DNA of 64,000 nucleotides, taken from assembly GCA_022495995.1 (NCBI GenBank), contig JAFEMH010006929.1, forward strand, positions 1 to 64,000, given 5' to 3'. The notes beneath the pieces are model-generated. The model was not told the origin of the DNA and did not search any database. It saw only the letters and a program-made list of their open reading frames with translations. The translations under genes were made by a program, and so were the position numbers. Each line of letters opens with the position of its first letter. Position 1 is the stretch's first letter. This stretch comes from Adenophora triphylla var. japonica. Taxonomy: Eukaryota > Streptophyta > Magnoliopsida > Asterales > Campanulaceae. This document shows positions 1-10,926 of the stretch, piece by piece.

Positions 1-130
1 GGATAATGGATGGGCCGGGCCGGGTTTAGGCCCGTTTCATCAGACGGACTGACGGGCTTCAACCCGTCCCGCACGCGGGTTGGTCCACACGGATTGGGTC
101 GGGACGGGCCAGGCCTTTTGGCCATCACCA
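1..130. mobile_element. 3' end of a hAT-like element (truncated by window start)
   Basis: The first 130 bases are rich in GGGCC and ACGGG motifs and stop at a GGCCATCACCA terminus. That terminus resembles the GGCCATCCCTA end of the complete hAT element at 56815-57142. The other end lies outside the window, so no target duplication can be checked. The base composition changes abruptly to AT-rich DNA after 130. Confidence 0.45.
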
Positions 131-384
131 ATTGTGAGTTAAAAATATTTTATTTTGGGTAGTATCAAATGAAATGAAGTGAAGCGGAAGTATATTATTA
201 GTGATATATGTATAATCGTATTTATCCATTTTTATTAAATAATCGTACTACTTAGCTTAGTGTCTATAAATACTACTGCTTTTGCCCTGGTTTATTATTT
301 TTTTTTTCTTTTGTATAATACTAGCAATATAAAATGTTCACAAAATCTTATCATAAAATCCTAGTTATCGATTGAATGTTTCAC

Positions 385-443
385 CGAGTTGCGAGTAAGA
401 CCTTGTGAACAATCTTGCGAGTAAGACCTTGTGAACAATCTTA
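385..443 (+). repeat. 26-bp direct duplication in the hAT target region
   Basis: A segment beginning GCGAGTAAGACCTTGTGAAC occurs twice in direct tandem order between about 390 and 440. The same sequence flanks the hAT element at 528-1425 (GAGTAAGACC before it, GTAAGACCTTGTGAAC after it). The element therefore landed in a third copy of this local repeat. The rest of 131-519 is AT-rich and shows no gene. Confidence 0.7.
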
Positions 444-527
444 TCATAAAATCCTAGTTGTGGGTCCAAGTGTTAATTGATTTCACAGTTCAATGATTAA
501 CGACTAAGATTTTGCGAGAGTAAGACC

Positions 528-1425
528 TAGGGGTGTAAGTGGTTTAGCTCAAATCGCGGTTTGAGACCGAATCGAACTAAACCGTGAGGTTTAGCTCGGT
601 TTTTTTATTTAAGTGATTTAGCTCGATTTATAAAAATTACAAACCACGTGGTTCGGTTTAGCTTGCGGTTTGAGGGTGCCGAGCCAAACCGAGCTAAACC
701 GAACCGCCAAACCGAGCTATGGAACCGAACCGCCAAACCGAGCTATGAAACCGAGCTATGAAACCGAGCTAGTGGTGAAGTGAATATCTCGTCTTTTGCT
801 TGTGAGAAATAAACTGCAATTTCACAATGAGGAGCCAGTCCTTGCGTATCCAATTAGTTGTTTAAAGATATGATTTGGCTGCATCATATCTAATTTCGGC
901 CTAAAATGTAACTGTTGATAACCTTTTTTCAGGACCGAACTTCTTTATCCATTTCTCCTTCCCTACATTGGGCTTTTGGTGATGAAAATAATGTCATAGA
1001 AAAGCAGACATCACTGAAAACTTGGATTTCTTCAATAACTGGGTATTCTCAGAATATTTTGCAAAGAAAAAGGTCATCCTTGCCAATATCTAAGTCTCAG
1101 GAAACATTTCTTCATGGTAATGCTTCCATGTTCTTTATGTTACTTATGTTACTGTAATTTTTCAAAGTTTCAATAAGATTGTTGTTTGGTATTTTGATAA
1201 TGCTGTGTTTATTTTAGTTACTTACTGTTTTATATTGATTAGTCATAAAATCAAAATGATTAAATCGCGGTTTAGACCGAGCTAAATCGAACCTTGGCGG
1301 TTTAGCTTAGCTCGATTTGAATTTTTTTGTGGTTTAGCTCGGTTTAAAATTTCTCCAAATCGATACTAGCGGTTTAGCTCTAAAATTTCTTCAAACCGAG
1401 CTAAATCGAACCGTTTACACCCCTA
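528..1425. mobile_element. Non-autonomous hAT element with captured exon-like segment
   Basis: The element is 898 bp long. It begins TAGGGGTGTAAGTGG and ends with the inverted form, CCGTTTACACCCCTA. Perfect 8-bp duplications (GTAAGACC) lie at 520-527 and 1426-1433, the size made by hAT transposases. Both subterminal zones (about 540-775 and 1260-1420) carry many copies of AAACCGAGCTA and its complement, as expected of transposase-binding repeats. The unique middle (about 776-1250) lacks these repeats and looks like host gene DNA: an exon-like stretch between intron-like flanks. No transposase is encoded, so movement would need a source of enzyme elsewhere. Confidence 0.9.
933..1116 (+). pseudogene. 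Exon-like fragment captured inside the hAT element
   Basis: A stretch of 184 bases is open in one frame and sits between a pyrimidine tract ending TTTTTTCAG (acceptor-like, before 933) and a GTAATG donor-like site at 1117. The peptide contains WAFGDENNVIEK and LKTWISSITGYSQ and is rich in Ser and Lys. I do not recognise the family. There is no start codon context and no partner exon inside the element, so this is best read as an internal exon copied from a host gene by the transposon. Whether it is spliced into any transcript cannot be told from the sequence. The parent gene is not in this window. Confidence 0.5.
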
Positions 1426-1850
1426 GTAAGACCTTGTGAACAATCTTATTCCAAAAATGAGAGCAGAACAATCTTTTAGACAATCTTTTTCGCACAAAGA
1501 TTATAAAATTACAAAAAATAAATTAAAAAATCTCTACTTACCTAACAACATTTCACCCACTTATTTTATAAATATATTTTGAACAATTATAACTTCAGCT
1601 TCTACTATTGTTGACTCATTTTATATTGATTTTTAAATATGCGTGCAAAGTCAAATTAAAAATCAATAGATGAATGTAGTATTTATATACTGCATATATA
1701 TGTATATGTAGTATATGTTTGTGTGTGTATATATATAATTATTCTTTCCTTGTATATCATGCATTTGTCTCAAGTACTTTGTCCTACTAAATTCACATTT
1801 ATTTTTTATGGACTTTTCTATTGTGTGCCCATGAACACATGATAAGGATT

Positions 1851-2044
1851 AAAGATTCTCTTGTAATGTGTGTCAAATTAATACTTGACACACATTACAA
1901 GAGAATCTTTGAATAAATCTTTTAAAGATTCTCTTGTAATGTGTGTCAAACTAATACTTGACGCACATTACAAAAGAATCTTTAAAAGATTCTCTTGTAA
2001 TATGTGTCAAAAATTAATTTAACACACATTACAAGAGAATCTTT
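1851..2044. repeat. Three tandem hairpins (26-bp stems, about 60 bp each)
   Basis: Three inverted repeats follow one another. The first has arms 1851-1876 and 1885-1910, 26 bp with no mismatch, and an 8-base loop. The second (about 1924-1949 and 1958-1983) has two changes in the right arm. The third (about 1985-2010 and 2019-2044) has a few changes. All share the arm AAAGATTCTCTTGTAATGTG. The outer flanks read ATTAAAG and CTTTAAC, so a TAA-type target duplication of a tiny MITE is possible but not clear. No other repeat in the window matches this arm. Confidence 0.85.
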
Positions 2045-2864
2045 AACACTTCTCTCTAATCACAACCATTGCCCACTTACTCCACTTTCTCTCTCCTACT
2101 CAACCATCTACACTCACAACACATCACCTTTTTCACATTTTACCTTAATTCCTGCGTCAAACGCCAAACAAAAAAAAAATGCACATTTCTCCGAGGCGGA
2201 TTGAGTATTTAATTTTGAGGAGCCGTAAGATTGTAGGAAACAAAAATTGAAAAAAAAAAAAAAAAAAACATACACACACCAATATATGAATTGACAGGAA
2301 TACCCTTGTTAAAAATTTGGGTTGGTCTTTACATGACATTGGCATATATAGTACCTGGTGCGGCAGTGTTTCAGGCAATAAAGGAAATGAATGAAAGAGT
2401 GAATACTGGCTGGCCTGCCTGCCTTGCCTTGCCTGGGGGCTATGTTCATTATTATCAAATACACCTATATCACCTTACTAGTTACTACTGGGAAAATGAC
2501 AGCTGCTATTCTCTAGCCCTAATGAAAAAAAGGCAAGACAATCATCAGTACTCCTCAGCGTATTTTCTCGTCCCATTCGAATTTGAAGTAGGATTTTGTG
2601 AATAGATAGATATAATAAGGATTTTCCGTCCCAATCGAAATAGGATTTTGTAAATAAGGAAAAAATGTTAGTAAAATAGGTATTGTTAGTATGAAAAGTG
2701 GAGTATGAAAAAGAAAATGAGATAGTGAATAATAAATGGATAGATATTGTGAGTAAGTGTATGACAAATGACCCCTCATAGTAAAGCATTTCTGATTTTG
2801 GGTTGTCTTTTTTAAAATGAAACACCCTAAATGACAAAACGTTGTAATTCGAGTGAGACGAAAT
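2045..2864. other. Gene-free stretch before the SIRE-like element
   Basis: AT-rich DNA with homopolymer runs (A-run near 2250) and short open frames on both strands that show no recognisable domain. Part of 2640-2760 (TATGAAAAGTGGAGTATGAAAAAG, spaced here only as a description of a purine-rich tract) resembles the interior of the window's Stowaway-like MITEs, but no terminus was found. Confidence 0.4.
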
Positions 2865-2869
2865 AAGAG

Positions 2870-3838
2870 TGAAATTGTCACGGCTTGAATCACAAGTGAT
2901 ATCCAAGGTGATAACAGCACCAACGATAGCACTTGGGATGGCACACACACACACTTCGAAAATAAAACAATTTTGTAAAAGAGTTTGCGAATGAATAAAG
3001 CACCAAAATTGTTTTTCTCAAGTTATATAAATATAACTTGAGAGTGCCTCTTAGGCAAGACTTTATAATCACTATGAATGAATTTACAAAGCCGAAAGTT
3101 CCCTATAGCTATATCTATTTTGAGCTCTATGGAACAAGAGATAAAGAACGGAATCCTATCCTAGCCTTCACACACCTTGATACCAAAGTAATCAAGTGCG
3201 AAATTACAAGGGAGAAAGGATTTAAAAAGAACCAAACAAAGAACTCTATCTCTAAGCTTTTCGAAGGTGTGAATGTGATGAAATAATTGGCATGTCTTCA
3301 AATAAACCTTCCAAGCTTATTTATAGTCTTCAATTACTTGAAGGCTACTTCAATAATGACCTTGGGGCTGGTCTTGCACGTGGAGAAAGTATAGGGAGAG
3401 TGAGTGAATTTGTTTCCACAATTCTAGCTCCAACTTCCTATTTTGTAGCAACCGAGTTGTTGAATTCTCAAGCCATGCTTCCACGCCTTGTACTCCCTTG
3501 CTTTATCATCCTTGTACTTTTCTATAACTCAAAGAACAACCTTTGACAAAGTCCACACACGTGTTGTTGTTGTTTGCCAAAATTACGAATTAATACATAA
3601 AATGTATTAATTATTTTCTTCCAATTTCCACACGTGTCTAGCTCCTTCTTTGATGCTATTGCACCACGAAATACAACCATAAACCATAGACTATACGAGA
3701 CCATATTAGCATTTTAGTCCATTAAATAACAAACAAGAAATATACAACTATATAATTTTCGGTCAGGAAATCATCCGTGATATCACCTGGACTTTTGGGA
3801 AAATCATCGTGTGATATCACCTGCAGATTACACTAACA
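2870..3838 (-). repeat. 3' LTR of the SIRE-like element
   Basis: This 969-bp repeat matches 12532-13496 along its whole length. On the + strand it begins TGAAATTGTCACGG and ends CAGATTACACTAACA. Small open frames inside both copies (for example 3038-3286) are the same sequence in both LTRs and are not genes. The polypurine tract of the element lies just outside at about 3839-3850. Confidence 0.95.
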
Positions 3839-4193
3839 ATCTCCCCCTTAGTTGGATATTTCTTTCCAAACTCAATGTGTCCGTCCCGTAGGATTAGTCT
3901 ATATACAAATGTACGAGCATAGAACACAGAATAATATCTCACACAAAAATTAACTCCCCTTAATCAAGGAGCTAATCCTAAACAATGATTTATCATAATA
4001 AACTAATTTATTTCAAACTTTAAAAAGTTTTCGAAATAAACTAAGTAACCATTAAAAACCATAACCATTGTAGCAAATATCATCCAAAATCTAGCAAAAA
4101 AACAACCTAGCGATAAGTTATTAACAAACCAACTAATAGTGTTTTAGCAAAAATAAACAAAATAAAAGTAAATTGTTTAAAGAACCACCACCA

Positions 4194-6123
4194 TCACCAA
4201 AATAAAAACATTGTTTGTAGGACCACCACAAAAACAGTCACCCATATGATAGTGGCAACATCAACCTTCGGGTTTGTCAACCTTCGTGTTCGGCTTTCTT
4301 CTTCTTCAAACTCCTCTTCTTCCTCCCTGATCTCCTTTCCTATCACTTCCACCATCACTTGGGCCAAGACTTGGTGGTAGCACCTGCAGTAGCACCAGCT
4401 CCAGTTCCAAGACGACGCGAGATCCTCCCCCTGTTTGGAAAGAAATTTCATCAATAAAAGCATCTGTTACCCGCTTAAGCTTAGCCCATCCCTCAGCAAG
4501 TTCTCCTATTGCACTTGATCAAGTTTGTGCAGAAGTTGATAACTCTGTAGCCTTTGGGATTGATGGTCCAGAGTTGCCCAAAGATTTATCATGTTGTTCG
4601 TAATACTTGCGGCATCGGTTCTGCAAAAGTATGAGGGGCAACACCTGGGAAGCACTTGGGGTATCATGTGAGATAGCACCGGGAGGAGCAGGGGATTGTT
4701 TCATCAAATTTGTTCCAAGGAAGATCTTTAGTATACCTTTTACCCTTTTTCGAGTTGTTGATCAACGGTATAGTACTCAGGTTCGGTGGTAAAAACATCG
4801 AGGCTTCAATGGGCAAGGATTGAAATACCAAAACTTTGAAGATTAGAGAAGGATAGGGGAAAAAGCTAATGTTCACTTCCTTTTTCTACCCCATGAAGCT
4901 AAGTGTTTAAACACTAATCTTCCAAAGTTAATCCTTAAATTTTTACCCAATCTATACAACACATTCGCATGCTCCAAAGTCACAATAGGTTCATTAGTTG
5001 TAGGAAGCCAATTGAAGATGCACGGTTGTGTAGTACGTAATAGAGAGAAGATAATCTAGAAGCATGAAGTTTCTCTTTCAAAGGCCAAGACTGAGTTTGT
5101 TGTGAGTGAGCAATTTTACCATTTCATCTCTATTGACCCTAATGCTCTCATCATCTACATTAGGGAGGCCTAAAACTTTGTTAATCGGGCGGGAGTAAAA
5201 GAATAGACTCTTCCCCTAACAAACACTTTTCCATATTTAGCAGACCCTTCATCATCCAAATGAGCATGCAAATTGGCAAAGAAATTGCGAATAACACTCT
5301 CAACAAAACTCGATGCATGATTATTAGCATTAATAAAATTCCCGTCCTTTAAAAAGCGAACCACTCCTTCCTTTTCCAACCGACCCTCATCAATGTGCTT
5401 CTCTTTTAAAATTCTCTTACTTAGACTATTCAACCAAAGTTCCATATTTTCCTTTTATAATACTCCAAAGTAAGAAAAGGTTTTGGAAAAGCTTTATCAT
5501 CTTCGGTTTGAGTAACCTCATCACCGGAATTATCACTAGAGGAATGTTTAGGAACGAAGAGGGGGCAAGTGTTACCTCGGATGATATCCTCTTCTTGCTA
5601 GCACTTCGGTAGCACTCGCGATTTGCCCTTGGCCTTCTTTTCCGATAATCTGAGAGGGTCTCCTCTTCATCACCATCTACCCAAGCATCAAATGAGTCCA
5701 CGTAAGGCTCCTTTTCCTTGTTTGCTTCAAAGTTCTCGTCACTCACATGGGGTGAGGACACATCAATAGAGCTTTCGAGACTTCAACCGGATCGTAGGTG
5801 GTATTTGAAATTGCCTTAGACTGATTGATCTAATGCGGTTGGAAGACCTCCTTTTGCAATTTGGGGAGACGCTTGGCAGTTGGGGCTTTCCTCTTCCTTT
5901 TTGGCTCGGCAGGGATGAGAGTCACTTTAGGAATGCCTTGATCAAACGAGGCATTGGGGCCAGAGGTAGGAACAATTGCCATTGTTGGTGGAGAAGAGCT
6001 TGGAGTGATCATTGGGGAAGTTTCCATGGCCACGCGAGATGCCACGGAAGGAGCAATGCTAGGAGAGATGTCCATTTGGTCCGTGTGGGAAGGTTCGGTA
6101 CTAGCTTTGGATGGAGATGCCAT
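4194..6123 (-). pseudogene. Extra 3' ORF of the SIRE-like element (plant transposon protein-like)
   Basis: Between RNase H and the 3' LTR lies a broken reading frame on the - strand. It starts with a Ser/Pro/Thr-rich part (ATG at 6123, MASPSKASTEPSH) with a basic patch (EPKRKRKAPTAKR), then an acidic linker at 5761-5640. A domain at about 5445-4660 contains YGKVFVRGRVYSFTP and, after a frameshift, NWLPTTNEPIVTLEHANVLY. These are hallmarks I associate with the 'putative plant transposon protein' family seen in many plant LTR elements. A Glu-rich stretch and a hydrophobic C-terminal segment (VATIIWVTVFVVVLQ, near 4230) follow at 4463-4194. SIRE elements are known for an envelope-like ORF in this position; whether this frame is equivalent is inference. 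At least three frame breaks make it inactive. Confidence 0.6.
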
Positions 6124-7385
6124 GGAGATATGAGGGAATTTTGGAACGAATTTTTTGACCTAGGTTGAGAAGGGAAGAAGACGCTGGAATGGGGGTTTAA
6201 AGAGGTAGAGGGAGTAACGGTTAGAGAGAGATAATAGGAGAGTTAGAGAAAATTTAGGAAATTAAGAGAGAGAGACGGTGAGGGAACATAAAATTAAATT
6301 GATTAGACAACCCTATCCCATCTAAACTCCTAAAAACCCACACCTTTAACCCTATCCACTCATTAACAATAAATCCTCACCACACAAAGTTTTTAAAACC
6401 CTAACCAACTTAAGGATAAACACGGTTGCAAAATTTAAAAAAATAAAGAAAATATTTTTTTTTAAGTATAAACGTAAAACAATAAAAAAATAAGTAAACT
6501 AAATAATTTGTAACTCAGCCCAAAACATTATAAGCAAAAAAAAAAAATATGGGTTAGTTACTTAATTAAGTTTACCAAAAAATAAAGGAAACTTGTTGAA
6601 GACGTTTTCAAAATCGTAAACTCTTTAATTAAAAAGACTTTCAGATTTTGAGAAATTAATCAACAATATTTCGAAAATAAATAAAAAACTAATATAGCAC
6701 ACACTAATGTGTTAAGGCAATGATGGCAACACGTAGGATAACACATATGATATAAAACCCCTTGATAAATATTTTTTTTTCAGTTTCAAACACTTGAGGC
6801 ATAATAAGCTTAGCCTTTTTTTAGACACTTCAGGCATAACAAGCTGAGCATTTTTCATGCACTTTAGGCATTATATGCCTATATATAATTTTTTAAGTAC
6901 ATTGCTTGTTAAACACGTCTCAATACACTTCTTTAAACAAGAAAGCAACGTAGTAACGAGCTCCGTGCTTCAAGTTATATTTCAAGTGTAGAGACCAAGT
7001 GATCTATGCCTTTCAAGTAGGGTACACTGTAGTAGCGAACTCCATGTCCCTAATACTCGGCATACATCACCTCATACATTCTCATTGGCAAGAGTACATC
7101 GTTGCAACGAACACCGTGCCCCGAGCTCGAGAGAATAGTATGGATAAATGCCTTTGTCTTTTATTTATCAAAAAGAAAATATTAGTGACTTTGTCACTTT
7201 AAGCATATGAAGGGGAATGATATCAGACGTGCTAACCTAAATAATAACCTACCATAACAAAAAGCTCAGCATGTACCACAGTTAGAACTAAGCTAGCTAG
7301 ATTAAACAAATAATAAAGTATTTTTTTTTTTTTTTAAGTAAATAACCAAAGAAGAAAAAAAATACACTAATATACAAGTGTTACC

Positions 7386-9002
7386 CTAAGTGATAACATC
7401 ACACAGGGTAGCACGACGAAACAGACTCGAGAGATTACAAAGACCAAGAGATCTTTTCAAACTAGAAAATCTCTCGTGGTCTAAGGCCTCGTAAAGATGT
7501 CGGCCCGGTTGATACTTAGTATCAATATGATCAATATTAATTAGGCCTTTATCTACCATATCTCTAAGAAAATGATGACGTAAGTCAATGTGTTTGGTAC
7601 GGGAATGTTGAGCTGGGTTTTTTGAAATGTTGATAGCACTCGGGTTATCACAAGTCACATAGTCAAAGAATTACTCTCTAGGCCATAGTCATCTAACATA
7701 TGTTTTAGCCAAATAAGTTGTGAACAACAACTACCAACCGCCACATACTCGGACTCACCATGAGAGAGAAACACAATTTTGTTTACGACTATACCATGAA
7801 ACTAAATTGTTGCCCAAGTAAAAACACCCCCACTAGTACTCTTCCTATCATCCATATCCCCCGCCCAATCCGAGTCACTAAAGCCAACCAAATTGGTATT
7901 AGTATCCTTACTAAACCAAATCCCTAATTCACTTGTTCTGAAACATATTTAATTATCTTTTGACAAATTAAGGTGAGAGACTTTAGGATTGGCTTGATAA
8001 CGTGCACAAACACACACGTGAACATGATATCGGTGACGACTAGAAGTGAGATAGAGAAGGCTACCTATCATTGAACGATAAAGAGTAGGATCAACATCCT
8101 CACTTACTTGATCTCTACCAAGTTTGAGAGAAGAACACATGGGGATTTTTGAACTTTTTGCTCCTTCCAACCCAAACCTTTTTACTAGGCTCTTTGCATA
8201 CTTGCTTTGTGAAATGAATATTCCTTCATTTGATTGTTTCACCCTGCAAGCCTAGAAAGAATGTTAACTCTCCAATCATGCTCATTTCAAATGTTGATGT
8301 CATAGCCTCTACAAAATCTTTTAAACACGTTTGAGAAGTAGAGCCATAGACTATGTCATCAACATAGATTTGAACAATGACTATTTCTTTGCCATGACTT
8401 AGGATAAATAAGGTCCTATCTGCTTCACCTCTTGTGAATCCATATTCAAGTAAGAAAGAGGTTAAGCGACCATACCATGCACGTGGAGCTTGTTTCAAGC
8501 CATATAAAGATTTATCAAGTCTATATACATGGTTTGGTAGATTAGGATCTTCAAATCCTTTTGGTTGTTCAACAAAAACTTCTTCTTTTAAATAACCATT
8601 TAAAAAGGCGGCTTTAACATCCATTTGAAACAAAGTAATTTTTAGAAAACAAGCTATAGCCAAGAGGAGTCTTATGGATTCTATTCTAGCAACGGGAGCA
8701 AAGGTCTCATCAAAGTCAACACCTTCAATTTGGGTGTAACCTTGTGCTACGAGACGAGCTTTGTTCCTAACAATATTTCCTTGCTCATCTGATTTGTTTT
8801 TGAAAATCCATTTAGTACCAATAACATTTGTATTACTAGGACGTGGTACTAAACACCAAACTTCATTACGAGCAAATTGGTCAAGTTCCTCTTGCATGGC
8901 TTGTATCCAAAAATTATCTTTTAAAGCTTCAAAATATTTTTGGGTTCTAAAGAAGAGACAAAACAGGAATATTTTACCTTGTGGTATGTGGTGGACATAC
9001 AC
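7386..9002 (-). pseudogene. Copia reverse transcriptase and RNase H region, SIRE-like element
   Basis: The frame 9002-8226 carries the copia reverse-transcriptase core: [46 protein letters not shown] and the catalytic YVDD box. RNase H follows in pieces: 8242-7949 has the RT-RH connection (PTLYRSMIGSLLYLTS), and 7658-7386 has the RNase H end with KHIDLRHHFLRD. Stops and shifts separate the pieces near 8000-7660. In a working element this polyprotein part copies the RNA genome into DNA inside virus-like particles. Here it cannot be translated as one product. Confidence 0.9.
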
Positions 9003-9604
9003 ACATACCTTGCCATTTCCACGGTCACTAAAATGTCCTTTGTTCCTTGTTTGTACCCCTTCACTAGCTTCTCCAATAATTTGAGAGGAAGGATGGTCTC
9101 TTCGATCCTAGCCGGTGGATCCGCTTCTCAAGTCTTCATGCACATGATCATCATCTCGACTGTTCATCCTTTTCAGTTCTTTGGATTGGTCTTGGGTGAT
9201 ACCGGAGATGCTATCCCATCGGTGGCAACACTTTGGCCGACTGGGTATCACTTACTTGATTTTGATTCTCCAGTTCATCCATAATATCAATGGAGATTCC
9301 TGTACTCCATCACCTGTAACACTTGCTAAATCATCAAAAACAACGTTAATTAATTCCTGAATGGTTTTTAACCTAAGGTTATAAACCCTATATGCTCGGC
9401 TGTCCTAAGCATACCCAAGAAATATAGCCTTATCACTTTTAGAGTCAAATTTAGCTAAGTAATCCCGATCATTTAGAGCATAACACACACACCCAAATGT
9501 ATGAAAATAATGAATCTTTGGTATCCTACCATTCAAAATTTCATAAGGTGTCATTCTAGTACCAGTCTTAGAAAAACCCTATTGGCCGTGTGACAAAGCC
9601 GTGT

Positions 9605-10235
9605 TTATGGCCTCGGCCAAAATCTTTTTGAAATTCTTTTTGAAAACAACATCACACGTGCCATCTCAAGTAAGGTCCTATTTTTCCTTTCAGCCACCCC
9701 ATTTTGTTGAGGTGTTTTAGGAGCAGAAAACTCATGTTTAATTCCTTTTAATTCACAAAAAGTAAAGAACAATGAATTATCAAACTCCGTTCCATGATCG
9801 GACCTTATTCGCATGATAAGAGCGAGAAAACATGTTTTTGATTTTAGCATGTAAGACTTTAAACTTTTCAAAAGTTTCGATTTTTCTTTTAAAAAATATA
9901 CCCAAGTAAATCTAGAAAAATCATCAACTATTACAAAAGTATATTTCTTACCTCCTAAAGCTGTCTACCTCAATCGGACCCATTAAATCCATATGCATTA
10001 ATTGAAAACGAGTGTGTTGTCCCGAATACTCCTCATTATGTTGGGTAGCACTATGGGTAGCACGTGTTTGTTTACCTTTTAAACAATCTTCACATATGAT
10101 TTTTGTACTAATGTCCAGACTAGGTATACCTCTTATAGCTTCAGCATTAATGAGTTTCACAATGTTACGAAAATGGACATGACCTAACTTTTGATGCCAT
10201 AAGGTAGCATCATCAACCCTCGCAGAATGACACAC
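9605..10235 (-). pseudogene. Copia integrase region, SIRE-like element
   Basis: The GAG-pre-integrase zinc motif (WHQKLGH then CEDCLKGKQ) lies at 10210-10080. The core begins with MHMDLMGP near 9990. After a break around 9950 the second part (9871-9605) has RSDHGTEF and NGVAERKNR, so the sequence still shows all three acidic residues of the D,D,E site, though in different frames. About 250 bp around 9700-9900 is open, but the link to reverse transcriptase (9600-9002) is disrupted. Confidence 0.85.
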
Positions 10236-10272
10236 TTGTTTATCCTCAACAAGATAACGGTTATTACTTGAC

Positions 10273-10590
10273 CTAGTACCGCATCATAACACGCTTATTG
10301 GTACAATCAAAAACTTCACAAGTGTTTTTATTGAATTTTACTTCAAGGTTGTCATCACAAAGTTGGCTAATACTAATTAAATTAGTTACCGGTCCATCAA
10401 CATGCAAAACATTTTTCAAAGCAGGAAATCCAGGTACATTTAATACGCCTTTTCCTACTCTATTACTCTTGCCACCACCACCATATGTTACACTACCACC
10501 TTGAATAGGTTCATATTCCTTTAAAAAATATTTTTGTTCCAATCATATGACGAGAACAACCACTATCAAAATACCATGAACCTTCAACAT
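10273..10590 (-). pseudogene. Copia aspartic protease region, SIRE-like element
   Basis: The - strand near 10586-10545 encodes WYFDSGCSRHM, the DSG active-site signature of copia proteases. A one-base shift then leads into the frame 10542-10273 (KNVLHVDGPVTNLISISQL), which is the usual C-terminal half of the domain. In a working element this enzyme cuts the Gag-Pol polyprotein. Confidence 0.85.
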
Positions 10591-10926
10591 TAGTTTTTAA
10601 GGCGGTGCATACAACATCACATATCGATTAGACTTAGGTTTCCACACTTTCCTACTTTGATAATTTTTCTTCTCGATCGAGTGATATCCGACATGCTAGG
10701 TAGCACTTCGGGTATCACACGAGAACTGGAATGTTTCTTTAAGAGAGTTTTGCAATCATTTTTCAAATGTCCAAGTAGAGTAACAAGTAGTTACATATTT
10801 TTACCTTGTCAGAAGACTTATCAGAAGATATTGGTTCAACATGATCTCTTTCTTTAACAAAAATTAACTTATCTTCAGTATTAGACAAAGTAGATGTAAT
10901 AGCATTTAAAGACTCTTGAAAACCCA

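Noticed and set aside
3038..3286. 82-codon open frame (and its twin at 12699-12932)
   Set aside because: Both lie inside the two LTRs of the SIRE-like element at matching positions, on the strand opposite to its genes, with no recognisable domain.
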